DNA of 64,000 nucleotides from Caulobacter sp. RHG1 (GTDB lineage Bacteria > Pseudomonadota > Alphaproteobacteria > Caulobacterales > Caulobacteraceae), in contig NZ_SMZP01000003.1 in NCBI RefSeq assembly GCF_013181195.1, forward strand, positions 372,001 through 436,000, read 5' to 3'. Both the position numbers and the translations under genes were made by a program. Shown piece after piece: positions 56,090 through 63,895 of the stretch. Position 1 is the first letter of the stretch. Each line of letters starts with the position of its first letter. The notes beneath the pieces are model-generated. The model had not been told where the DNA came from. It searched no databases and was given only the letters and a program-made list of their open reading frames with translations.

Positions 56090-56248
56090 TTCAGGGTCCG
56101 GCTACAGGCTTCAAGCCCAGGGGTTCGTATCTATATAGGCGAGACGCGTTCTCCCGTCAGGCGCCTGGCGTTGCGCCAGACGGACCCTCATGGTAGCAGC
56201 GCCCACCTTCTCTAGGCGTTTTAGGCGCCGATTACGGATTTTATCCTA

Positions 56249-56737
56249 ATGACCGACACCACCGCCCCCGAGGCGACCTCGGCCGAAAACGCTGAACAAC
56301 CCGGCGTCCGCATCCTGGCCCAGTTCGTTCGCGACTTCTCGTTCGAGAACCCGCTGGCGCCCGACAGCCTGCGCGCCGGCGCGGCCCAGCCGCAGATCGA
56401 CATGGGCGTGGAGATGAACGCCCGCGGTCGTCCGGACGGTCTGTTCGAAGTCGACCTGAAGCTGTCGGCCCGCGCCCTGCGCGACGACCAGGCGGTGTTC
56501 CACGTCGAAGTCGTCTATGGCGGCCTCTTCCACATCGCTGGCGTGCCGGAAGCCGAGCTGGAGCCGGTGCTGCTGATCGAGTGCCCGCGCTTCCTGTTCC
56601 CCTACGCCCGTCGCCTGGTCTCGGACGTCACGGCGGAAGGCGGCTTCCCGCCCTTCCTGATCGATCCGATCGACTTCGCCGGCGTCTACGCCGCGCGCAA
56701 GGCTCAAGCCGAAGGCCAGCCGATCGGCAACGCCTAA
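56249..56737 (+). CDS. secB: protein-export chaperone SecB
   Basis: A 162-residue tetrameric chaperone that keeps preproteins unfolded and hands them to SecA. Features: [18 protein letters not shown], then [52 protein letters not shown] (SecA-binding side). Length is typical for alphaproteobacteria. It is divergent from timA. A strong intrinsic terminator follows 24 bases after the stop. Confidence 0.96.
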   Translation: MTDTTAPEATSAENAEQPGVRILAQFVRDFSFENPLAPDSLRAGAAQPQIDMGVEMNARGRPDGLFEVDLKLSARALRDDQAVFHVEVVYGGLFHIAGVPEAELEPVLLIECPRFLFPYARRLVSDVTAEGGFPPFLIDPIDFAGVYAARKAQAEGQPIGNA

Positions 56738-56760
56738 ATCCAGGCGGATCTGGTTTTGAG

Positions 56761-56793
56761 AGGGGCTCGGCCACAAGGCCGGGCCCCTTTTTT
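56761..56793 (+). terminator. secB terminator
   Basis: The arms AGGGGCTCGGCC (56761-56772) and GGCCGGGCCCCT (56777-56788) enclose ACAA and are followed by seven T. It is an intrinsic terminator with one mismatch in the stem, directly after secB. Confidence 0.9.
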
Positions 56794-56840
56794 ATGCGTG
56801 TCAGCGATCGTTCGCCTCCGCCCGCAAGGCGGACGCGCAA

Positions 56841-57785
56841 CTAGCGGCGCTTCTTCGCCGTCGCCTTGCCCTTGCGGGCCGGCGCCGCCTTGGCCTTGGG
56901 CTTGCCGCCCTTCTTCACCGCCGCGCCCTTGCCCTTCTTGGCGGCGGCCGCGCATTTGGCCTTGGCCGCCTTCAGCGCCTTGCCGGTCTTGCCCTTGGTC
57001 GAGCAGGCGGGAGCCGCCGCGGCGGCGGGCGCCGGACGACTGACGGCGGCGCGTTGGGCGCTGGGCCAGACATAGGGGCCCCGGCGCTCGGTCTCGTAGC
57101 CGGGAGGGGCCTCGGGGCGCAGCTGCTCGGCGACCACCGTCTGGGTCTGGCCGTTCTCGGCCAGTTCGCCGGCCCAGCGCTCGTAGCCGGCCGGCCGCAG
57201 GGTCAGGATGCTGGACTGACCGCCTCGCGGACTGAAGCGGACGATAACGTCCGAGCCTTCGCGGCGGAGATCCTCGATCAGGCCGGTCGAGCCGACGCTG
57301 CCGGGCCGGCGGACGTCGCGCCAGGCCCCTTCCAGCTCGCCATAGCCGCCGGCCTTGTCGACCAGCTGCAGGGCATAGAGCTGGCCGCCGTCCGCGCCGG
57401 CGATCTTCCAGCCGCCGTCAAGCGGCCCCTGCAGGTTCTGGGCTGCGGCGATCGAGCCCTTCACCCGCATCTCGTAGACCTTTTCGGCCGGGACGTAGCC
57501 GCCCTGGGGGACAGCGGGTCCGGTCGGTTCGGGCGGCGGGATCGGCAGAATGGTCGCCCTGTGGCGCGGTGCGGGCGCGCTGGCGGCCTCGGCTTGCTCT
57601 TCGTCGAGGCCGTTCTGCTGAGCGATCAGGTCGGCCAACGGGTCCAAGGCCTGGGGCACCGCGTCGGCGAGCGGCGCCTGGACCTGCGGCGCAGCCGTCA
57701 CGACCGGTGCGTCGGCGGCCTGCTGGGCCCAAGCAGGACCGGAGGCCAAAACGGCCGAAACGATGGAAACAACGATAGCCCGCAT
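56841..57785 (-). CDS. exported protein with a histone-like basic tail (unrecognised)
   Basis: A 314-residue protein with a signal peptide (VVSIVSAVLASGPAWA, cleavage at about 21). Residues 22-90 are low-complexity (Pro, Ala, Gln). A globular middle (about 95-230) has no motif I know: GGWKIAGADGGQLYALQLVDK, GAWRDVRRPGSVG, VRFSPRGGQSSILTLRP. The last 65 residues are Lys/Ala-rich (KGKTGKALKAAKAKCAAA, KPKAKAAPARKGKAT), like histone H1 or HU tails, with two Cys. Such tails may bind DNA, peptidoglycan or anionic polymers outside the cytoplasm. I chose ATG 57785; it may be co-transcribed with the CitE-like gene upstream. Confidence 0.7.
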   Translation of the reverse strand: MRAIVVSIVSAVLASGPAWAQQAADAPVVTAAPQVQAPLADAVPQALDPLADLIAQQNGLDEEQAEAASAPAPRHRATILPIPPPEPTGPAVPQGGYVPAEKVYEMRVKGSIAAAQNLQGPLDGGWKIAGADGGQLYALQLVDKAGGYGELEGAWRDVRRPGSVGSTGLIEDLRREGSDVIVRFSPRGGQSSILTLRPAGYERWAGELAENGQTQTVVAEQLRPEAPPGYETERRGPYVWPSAQRAAVSRPAPAAAAAPACSTKGKTGKALKAAKAKCAAAAKKGKGAAVKKGGKPKAKAAPARKGKATAKKRR

Positions 57786-57807
57786 CAGAACCCTACTGCG
57801 TCCCCCT

Positions 57808-58695
57808 TCAGGCCGCCGCATCCCTCGCCGAGATCGCGGCCGCCACGGCGACAAGACGCTCTGCCTGCGACAGATGCAAGCGCTCGGCCATCTTGCCGTC
57901 GACCCGCAGAGCGCCTTTGCCTGCATTTTCGGGCGCGTTGAAGGCGGCGATCACGGCCTGGCTCCAGGCGATGTCCTCGGGCGATGGCGAGAACACCCGG
58001 TTGCTGATTTCCAGATGCTTGGGGTGGATCAGGGTCTTGCCGTCGAAGCCGAAGTCGACGCCCTGAACGCAGACGGCCTCCAGCGCGGCCAGATCCTCGA
58101 TGTCGTTGTGCACGCCGTCGAGGATGGTCAGGCCGTGCGCGCGGGCGGCGGCGACGGACAGGGTCAGCAGCGGCAGGAACGGAGCGCGGTCGGGGGTCTG
58201 ACGCGCCCGCATCTCCTTGGCGAAGTCGTTGACGCCCATCACCCAGGTCGACAGCCGCGTGCCGTGATGGGCTCCGGCGATCTCCCACAGGTGGAAGGCG
58301 GCCTTGGCGGTCTCGATCATGGTCCACAGCCGCGTGGCCGGCGGGGCCGACTTCAGGTGCTGATCGTAGAGGCGCACGTCGGCGGCGTCGTTGACCTTGG
58401 GGACCAGCACCGCGTCGGGCCCGGCCTCGGACGCGGCGGCCAGGTCTTCCAGGCCCCAGGGGGTGTCGATGCCGTTGACCCGGATCACCACCTCGCGCGC
58501 GCCGAAGCCGCCGGCCTTGACCGCCGCCACGGCCGCCTCGCGCGCCGCGGGCTTCATCTCTGGGGAGACAGCGTCCTCTAGGTCCAGGATGATGACGTCG
58601 GCCGGCAGGGTGCGAGCCTTCTCGACAGCCTTGGCGTTCGAGGCCGGCATGTAGAGGGCGCTGCGGCGAGGGCGATGCGTGAAGGCGTCGGTCAT
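57808..58695 (-). CDS. HpcH/HpaI-family lyase (CitE-like, malyl-CoA lyase type)
   Basis: A 295-residue TIM-barrel lyase. Key residues are seen: RSALYMPASN (Arg region), the metal site in ILDLEDAVSPEMK (about 35-47) with Asp and Glu, TMIETAKA, and GFDGKTLIHPKHLEISN at the C-terminal end. The family splits citryl-CoA, malyl-CoA or methylmalyl-CoA type esters. The subfamily is closest to alphaproteobacterial malyl-CoA/citramalyl-CoA lyases, but the exact substrate cannot be read. Citrate-lyase partners CitD and CitF are absent, so it acts alone. It is divergent from the DUF2237 gene. Confidence 0.85.
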   Translation of the reverse strand: MTDAFTHRPRRSALYMPASNAKAVEKARTLPADVIILDLEDAVSPEMKPAAREAAVAAVKAGGFGAREVVIRVNGIDTPWGLEDLAAASEAGPDAVLVPKVNDAADVRLYDQHLKSAPPATRLWTMIETAKAAFHLWEIAGAHHGTRLSTWVMGVNDFAKEMRARQTPDRAPFLPLLTLSVAAARAHGLTILDGVHNDIEDLAALEAVCVQGVDFGFDGKTLIHPKHLEISNRVFSPSPEDIAWSQAVIAAFNAPENAGKGALRVDGKMAERLHLSQAERLVAVAAAISARDAAA

Positions 58696-58768
58696 GGCCC
58701 CACCTTAGCAGCGCCGCGGCGCCGCAAAAGCCTTCCCTGTCGGCAAACGGCGGGTCTAGGATCGGCCC

Positions 58769-59152
58769 ATGAGCACCACGCGGTACGACAAGAGCGCCCG
58801 GAATGTCTTGGGCGGCGAACTGGCGCCCTGTTCGCTGGATCCGGTCACCGGCTTCTATCGCAACGGCTGCTGCGAGACCGGGCCGCACGATCTGGGCCTG
58901 CACACCGTCTGCGCGGTGATGACCGAAGATTTCCTGGCCTTCTCCAAGGCCCGCGGCAACGACCTGTCGACGCCGCGCCCTGACTACGCCTTCCCCGGCC
59001 TGAAGCCCGGCGACCGCTGGTGCCTGTGCGCCGGTCGCTGGACCGAGGCCCTGGAGGCGGGCATGGCGCCGCAGGTGGTGCTGGAGTCCACCCACGAGGA
59101 GATGCTGGCCATCGCGCCGCTGGGCGTCCTGAAGGACCACGCCGCGACCTGA
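58769..59152 (+). CDS. DUF2237 family protein
   Basis: A 127-residue protein typical of DUF2237. Conserved features: NVLGGELAPCSLDP (about 11-24), TGFYRNGCCETGPHDLG, HTVCAVMTEDFLAFSKARGN and PGDRWCLCAGRW. Six Cys are spaced in these motifs and suggest metal or disulphide chemistry, but function is unknown. Length is normal. It lies 64 bases upstream of ubiM on the same strand. Confidence 0.85.
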   Translation: MSTTRYDKSARNVLGGELAPCSLDPVTGFYRNGCCETGPHDLGLHTVCAVMTEDFLAFSKARGNDLSTPRPDYAFPGLKPGDRWCLCAGRWTEALEAGMAPQVVLESTHEEMLAIAPLGVLKDHAAT

Positions 59153-59216
59153 GCTTGATCAATCGCGCCGAGGCCGAGCGGCGCTACATGTCCCCTGCGT
59201 ATCGAGGGAGCTTTCG

Positions 59217-60377
59217 ATGAACCCGCAGGACATCGCCGTCATCGGCGCCGGCCCGGCCGGCCTGGCCTTCACCGCCGCGATGCAGGGTTCGGGGCTGAAG
59301 ATCACGCTGATCGAGCGTCTTCCGCGCGCCGCCTTGGCCGACCCAGCCTTCGACGGCCGCGAGATCGCCCTGACCCAGCGCTCGATCGCCACCCTGAAGG
59401 CCGTGGGCGCCTGGGACCTCCTCCCTGCCGACGATGTCTGGCCGCTGCGCGCCGCCAAGGTGCTGAACGGCGCCTCGCCCCTGACCCTGACCTTCGAGCC
59501 CGAAGGCGGCGCAGCCGGCGCGTTGGGCGCTCTGGTCGCCAACCACCATATTCGCCGGGCGCTGTTCCAGCGGGTCGACGGCGCCGACGACGTGACCCTG
59601 CTGACCGACGTGGCCGGAGCCTCGGCGCAGCGCACCGACATCGGCTTCCGTGTGGACCTGGGCGGCGATGACGCCGTCGAGGCGCGGCTTCTGGTGGTGG
59701 CCGACTCGCGCTTTTCAACCTTCCGCGACCAGCTAGGCGTCGGGGCCGACATGAACCGCCTGGGCCGCTCGATGCTCGTCTGCCGCATGACCCACGACAC
59801 CGACCATGGGCACGTCGCCACCGAGTGGTTCGATCATGGCCAGACCCTGGCAGTGCTGCCGCTTGGGCCGGGCTGCTCGTCGATCGTCGTCACCCTGGCC
59901 GCGCCCGAGATCGACAGACTGATGGCGATGGACGAGGCCGCCTTCGAGGCCGAGATGACCCGCCGCCACAAGGGCCGCCTGGGCGCCTTGAAGCTGGTCA
60001 GCACCCGCCATGCCTATCCGTTGGTCACCACCTGGTCGCACCACTTCGCCGGACCGGGCTTCGCCTTGATCGGCGACGCAGCCGTCGGCATGCATCCCGT
60101 CACCGCCCACGGCTTCAACCTGGGCCTGCTGAGCGCCGCCGGTCTCGCGCGACGCCTGCGCGCCAGCCGCGACATCGCCGCCCTCAACGTCCTGTCGGCC
60201 TATGAGAGCGAGCACCGCCGCGCCGCCTTGCCGCTCTACACCGCCACCAACGCCATCGCCCGACTCTATGCGACCGAGACCACGCCGGCCAAGCTGGCGC
60301 GCCACGCCCTGCTGCAGCTGGGCCGGCATGCCTATCCGGCCCGCAGGCTGGTGTCGCGGGCGCTCACGGCAGCCTAG
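59217..60377 (+). CDS. ubiM: ubiquinone hydroxylase of the UbiM type (FAD monooxygenase)
   Basis: A 386-residue flavin monooxygenase of the UbiH/F/I/L/M group. FAD sites are VIGAGPAGLAF (about 8-18) and ALIGDAAVGMHPVTAHGFN (about 283-300). UbiM-like traits are FDGREIALTQRS, LVVADSRFSTFRD, VCRMTHDTDHGHVATEWFDH, STRHAYPLV and PLYTATNAI. UbiM proteins hydroxylate the ring, at C5, in ubiquinone synthesis; other Ubi hydroxylases may also be present elsewhere. Assignment to UbiM and not UbiH/F is from remembered traits. Its stop overlaps that of the convergent thpR. Confidence 0.75.
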   Translation: MNPQDIAVIGAGPAGLAFTAAMQGSGLKITLIERLPRAALADPAFDGREIALTQRSIATLKAVGAWDLLPADDVWPLRAAKVLNGASPLTLTFEPEGGAAGALGALVANHHIRRALFQRVDGADDVTLLTDVAGASAQRTDIGFRVDLGGDDAVEARLLVVADSRFSTFRDQLGVGADMNRLGRSMLVCRMTHDTDHGHVATEWFDHGQTLAVLPLGPGCSSIVVTLAAPEIDRLMAMDEAAFEAEMTRRHKGRLGALKLVSTRHAYPLVTTWSHHFAGPGFALIGDAAVGMHPVTAHGFNLGLLSAAGLARRLRASRDIAALNVLSAYESEHRRAALPLYTATNAIARLYATETTPAKLARHALLQLGRHAYPARRLVSRALTAA

Positions 60378-60913
60378 GGCTCCAGCGGGTATTCCCGCTC
60401 CAGCCGGTAGGACGAACCTTCACTGGTCTGCCAGCTGGAGTAGAGGCCGAAGCGATCGACGGTGAAGGCCGGCGAGCGCAGCAGGTTGTTGGCCTGGATC
60501 CAGGCCCCGACCTCAGGAACCGCAGCGCGCTTCAGATAGGCCAGGGTGACGTGCGGCGTGTAGAGCCGGCCCTCGGGCTTGAGCTCGGCCGCGCGGGCGG
60601 CGCCTTCATTGGCCTTCTGCAGCCGGCGCAGCGGCGCGCTACCCTCGACCCCCGCCCAGACGGCGTGGATGTCGGCGCCCTCGCCGAAGTGGCCGGCGCC
60701 TGCCAGTTCCAGGTCGAACGCCGGCGCGGAAATCTCCGCCAGCGTCTCGTCCAGCTCGGCCGCGACCGGCTCCTGCACGTCGCCGATGAACCGCAGCGTG
60801 ATGTGAAACGCCTCCAGCGGCCGCCAGCGCGCGCCCTCGATCCCATGCAGGCGCGAGAGCAGGCCCTGGCCGATCTCCGGCGGGATGGCGATGGCGGTGA
60901 ACAGACGGATCAT
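60374..60913 (-). CDS. thpR: RNA 2',3'-cyclic phosphodiesterase (2'-5' RNA ligase family)
   Basis: A 179-residue 2H phosphoesterase. The two H-x-T-L motifs are both present: HITLRFIGDV (about 38-47) and HVTLAYLKR (about 121-129). Length and the N-terminal MIRLFTAIAIPPEI match ThpR. It opens 2',3'-cyclic phosphates; its physiological RNA is unknown. I chose ATG 60913, which follows the aldo/keto reductase stop by 1 base, so the genes are translationally coupled. Confidence 0.9.
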   Translation of the reverse strand: MIRLFTAIAIPPEIGQGLLSRLHGIEGARWRPLEAFHITLRFIGDVQEPVAAELDETLAEISAPAFDLELAGAGHFGEGADIHAVWAGVEGSAPLRRLQKANEGAARAAELKPEGRLYTPHVTLAYLKRAAVPEVGAWIQANNLLRSPAFTVDRFGLYSSWQTSEGSSYRLEREYPLEP

Positions 60914-60914
60914 G

Positions 60915-61982
60915 TCAGGGGCAGGGATTGGGCTGGCGAGCGTGGATGGCGTTGACGGCGTCTTCCAGGTCATCGGTCCAGACCAGGTCGAAGGCGTCGA
61001 TATTGGTCTTCAGCTGCGCCATCGACGTCGCGCCGATGATCGTGGCGGTGACGAACGGACGCGCATCGCAGAACTTCAGAGCCAGTTGCGCCGGGTCGAT
61101 CCCGTGGGCCTGGGCCAGGTTCACATAGGCCTGGAAGGCTTCCTGCGAGCCGGGGCCTTCATAGCGCTGCATGCGGTTGTAGAGCGCCTTGCGCGAACCG
61201 GCCGGCAGGGCGCCGTTCAGGTACTTGCCGGTCAGTTGGCCCTGGGCCAGGGGCGAATAGGCCAGGAGGCCCACCTGCTCGCGCATGGCGATCTCGGCCA
61301 GTCCGTACTCATAGGTGCGGTTGGCCAAGTGGTAGGCGTTCTGGATCGAGGCGATGCGGGGCAGGCCCCCTCCCCCGTTTCTTGGGCCCTCGCTCTCGGC
61401 CAGGAACTTCATCACGCCCCAGGGAAACTCGTTGGAGACCCCGACGTGGCGGATCGTCCCCTTCTTCACATGGGCGTCCAGCGCCTCGAGGATGTCGCCG
61501 AAGCTCTCGAAGTCCTGGTCGTAGTCCTTGAAGCTCTGCCCACCGAACACCCGCACCCGGCGATCGGGCCAGTGCAGCTGATAGAGATCCAGATAGTCGG
61601 TCTTCAGCCGGCGCAGCGAACCCTCGACGGCCTCGTCGATCTGGGCCTTGGTCTGGCGGGTCACCGCGCCGTCCTTGCGCATCCAGGAAAGGCCGCCGAA
61701 CGCCGCGCCCTGACCGGCGACCTTCGAGGCCAGCACGACCTCATGGCGTTTGCCGGTCTTCTCGAACCACGAGCCGATATACTCTTCCGTCCGCCCCTGG
61801 GTCTCGGGGCTGGGCGGGCTGGCGTACATCTCGGCCGTGTCCCAGAAATTGACCCCGCGCCCCAACGCGTAGTCCATCTGCTCGTGGGCCTGGTCTTCCG
61901 AGTTCTGCGAGCCCCAGGTCATGGTGCCCAGGCAGCAGCGGGACACCGACACGTCCGTGCGGCCAAGCTTGGCGTAGTCCAT
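60915..61982 (-). CDS. aldo/keto reductase, Tas-like
   Basis: A 355-residue NADPH-dependent aldehyde/ketone reductase of the TIM-barrel AKR superfamily, with Tas-like length. The catalytic Asp-Tyr-Lys-His set is in NFWDTAEMY (Asp and Tyr), LASKVAG (Lys) and YQLHWPDR (His), all present. Nucleotide side is in ATIIGATSMAQL. A short glycine-rich insert, ESEGPRNGGGGLPR (about 197-208), interrupts a normally compact loop and is encoded by rare GGG/GGA/AGA codons, hinting at repeat-derived DNA. It starts with ATG 61982. Confidence 0.88.
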   Translation of the reverse strand: MDYAKLGRTDVSVSRCCLGTMTWGSQNSEDQAHEQMDYALGRGVNFWDTAEMYASPPSPETQGRTEEYIGSWFEKTGKRHEVVLASKVAGQGAAFGGLSWMRKDGAVTRQTKAQIDEAVEGSLRRLKTDYLDLYQLHWPDRRVRVFGGQSFKDYDQDFESFGDILEALDAHVKKGTIRHVGVSNEFPWGVMKFLAESEGPRNGGGGLPRIASIQNAYHLANRTYEYGLAEIAMREQVGLLAYSPLAQGQLTGKYLNGALPAGSRKALYNRMQRYEGPGSQEAFQAYVNLAQAHGIDPAQLALKFCDARPFVTATIIGATSMAQLKTNIDAFDLVWTDDLEDAVNAIHARQPNPCP

Positions 61983-62008
61983 CGGCTTTCCCTCCCTGGA
62001 AATCAGTC

Positions 62009-62030
62009 ACACTTTGCCAGAAACACTTTG
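62009..62030. repeat. direct repeat ACACTTTG in the divergent region
   Basis: ACACTTTG occurs at 62009-62016 and 62023-62030, 14 bases apart from start to start, in the 220-base region between the aldo/keto reductase and BI-1 genes. A reverse copy, CAAAGTG, is at 62094-62100. Spacing near 1.5 helical turns could suit a regulator, but this may be chance. Confidence 0.25.
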
Positions 62031-62202
62031 TAAGAGTTCGATCGGCGCCGCAGCAAGCCGTTGGCCGTTGTGCGTCAAAGACCGGAAGAAGTCCAAAGTG
62101 CGTACCATGAACACCTGCGTGAGGGGATTGCGCGACCGCCCTTCACACCCGATATTCGTCACGCGTCCGTCGTGGGCGCTTTAGCTCAAGGGCTTTAATT
62201 CG

Positions 62203-62955
62203 ATGAACGACTTCAACCGCGGCTACGCGCGCTCGATCCCGGCGGATCGCGCCGACATGTCGGTTGACGCCGGCCTGCGTAGTTTCATGCTCGGCGTCTA
62301 CAACAAGGTGGCGCTGGGTCTTCTGCTGTCGGCAGGCCTGGCCTTCCTGACCAGCGCCTACCAGCCGGTCGCCAGCATGCTGTACGTGCTGACCCCGGAC
62401 GGCCGTCTGGCCGGCTTCACCCTGGCGGGCACGATCATCCGCTTCGCCCCGCTGGCGATGATGCTGGTCGCGATGTTCGCCATGAAGAACCCGACGGCCC
62501 GCTCGTCCGGCATCTTCTACTGGGCGCTGGTCGCCACGATCGGCGCGGGCCTGGGCGTCTGGCTGCTGGCCTATACCGGCGCTTCGGTCGCTGCGACCTT
62601 CCTGGTCACCGCCATCGCCTTCGGCGGCCTGAGCCTGTTCGGCTACACGACCAAGAAGGATCTGACGGGCTTCGGCAGCTTCCTGATCATGGGCCTGATC
62701 GGCTTGGTGGTCGCGTCGCTGTTCCAGATGTTCCTGCAACTGCCGGGTCTGGGCTTCATCATCAGCATCCTGGGCGTTCTGATCTTCGCGGGCCTGATCG
62801 CCTACGACACCCAGCGCCTGAAGACGTCGTACTACGAGATGGGCGGCGACCAGCAGTCGATGGCCGTGGCCACCAACTACGGCGCACTGAGCCTCTATCT
62901 CAACTTCATCAACCTGTTCCAATTCCTGCTCAGCATCATGGGCAGCCGCCGCTAA
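62203..62955 (+). CDS. BAX inhibitor-1 family membrane protein
   Basis: A 250-residue protein with seven predicted membrane helices, typical of the bacterial BI-1/YccA family. Features: LRSFMLGVYNKVALGLLLS (helix 1) and, at the C-terminal half, LIAYDTQRLKTSYYE and ALSLYLNFINLFQFLL. The bacterial job is not settled; relatives are pH-sensitive calcium leak channels (BsYetJ) or FtsH modulators (YccA). It is a monocistronic gene with a strong terminator. Confidence 0.92.
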   Translation: MNDFNRGYARSIPADRADMSVDAGLRSFMLGVYNKVALGLLLSAGLAFLTSAYQPVASMLYVLTPDGRLAGFTLAGTIIRFAPLAMMLVAMFAMKNPTARSSGIFYWALVATIGAGLGVWLLAYTGASVAATFLVTAIAFGGLSLFGYTTKKDLTGFGSFLIMGLIGLVVASLFQMFLQLPGLGFIISILGVLIFAGLIAYDTQRLKTSYYEMGGDQQSMAVATNYGALSLYLNFINLFQFLLSIMGSRR

Positions 62956-62980
62956 GGCCTGAAACGGTCCAGAACGACGA

Positions 62981-63010
62981 AGCCCCGGCGGGAAACCGCC
63001 GGGGCTTTTT
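62981..63010 (+). terminator. terminator after the BI-1 gene
   Basis: AGCCCCGGCGG (62981-62991) and CCGCCGGGGCT (62996-63006) form a perfect 11-base stem with a GAAA loop and are followed by a T-run of five. An intrinsic terminator. Confidence 0.92.
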
Positions 63011-63089
63011 CTTGGCCTGCGGCCTTGCGCACCCTCGACGCGGTTCGCCGCCGGGACCACATTGCGGTCGGGGCATGATGGAGACGACG

Positions 63090-63431
63090 ATGATCCGCAC
63101 GCTCGCGTTCGCCCTGCCGATGATCATGGCCGCAAGCGCCAGTCAGGCAGAGACCCTTACCGCCCATCCCCAGACCGCCAAGCGCCTGGCCTTGTCGCCG
63201 GTCCCCTCAACGTCGCCGATGTCGTTCGCGGTCGCCTATGCGCAGGCGCCGATCATCCTGCCACGCGGGATCGCCAAGACCTCGGTGGAGCGCTCGGAAG
63301 GCGGGGTAACCGGTTCGGCAGGCGTGCTCTGCGGTCTCAAGCCCAATGCCGACAGCAGCACGATCGGCGCGGCGCGGGGCTATGACAGCGACGGGCGCTT
63401 CGTCGGCGCGAAGCTGGCCTTCTCGTTCTAG
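63090..63431 (+). CDS. small exported protein (unrecognised)
   Basis: A 113-residue protein with a signal peptide (MIRTLAFALPMIMAASASQA, about 20). The mature part is about 93 residues, with no motif I recognise; it ends RFVGAKLAFSF. I chose ATG 63090 because GGAGA lies 6 bases upstream; ATGs at 63075 and 63078 are weaker. Its TAG lies 3 bases before the stop of the convergent DUF2794 gene. No function is claimed. Confidence 0.6.
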   Translation: MIRTLAFALPMIMAASASQAETLTAHPQTAKRLALSPVPSTSPMSFAVAYAQAPIILPRGIAKTSVERSEGGVTGSAGVLCGLKPNADSSTIGAARGYDSDGRFVGAKLAFSF

Positions 63432-63434
63432 CCC

Positions 63435-63770
63435 TCAGTCCACGACCGAGAACTTGCCCTTCTCGAAGACCTTCAGCACCTGGGCCAGTTCGTGGCCACG
63501 CTTGAGGATCTGGCCGCCCTGGCCAAACACCGCCCAGGCGCCCTGCTTGCGGGCCAGGGCTGGATGCTTCTCGACGCGATAGAGCGGGGCCTCGGCTGCG
63601 TGTCGGAAGATCGAGAAGACCGCTCGGTCGGAAAGGCCCGCAATGCCGTAGTCGCGCCACTCGCCGGCGGCGACCCGGCGCCCATAGAGGCGCATCAGCT
63701 GGTCGAGCTCACGCCGCTCGAAAAAGACGACGCCGCCGACCGGCGCGGGCTGGGTAGTGTCCAGGGCCAT
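63435..63770 (-). CDS. DUF2794 family protein
   Basis: A 111-residue protein typical of DUF2794, found almost only in alphaproteobacteria. Conserved: VVFFERRELDQLMRLYGRRV, AGEWRDYGI, VFSIFRHAAEAPLYRVEKHP and KRGHELAQVLKVFEKGK. Function unknown. It lies 125 bases after the partial gene at the right edge, on the same strand. Confidence 0.9.
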   Translation of the reverse strand: MALDTTQPAPVGGVVFFERRELDQLMRLYGRRVAAGEWRDYGIAGLSDRAVFSIFRHAAEAPLYRVEKHPALARKQGAWAVFGQGGQILKRGHELAQVLKVFEKGKFSVVD

Positions 63771-63895
63771 GCGCGGAATCTAATCCTAAATCGGACGATT
63801 GCCATAGATGGGCCGCAGGGAAACCAGGTCGTGGCCCGCCGGACACGCCCGGTTGCAAATGACACGAGCCGGCCACGGTACGCCTCGATATGACC

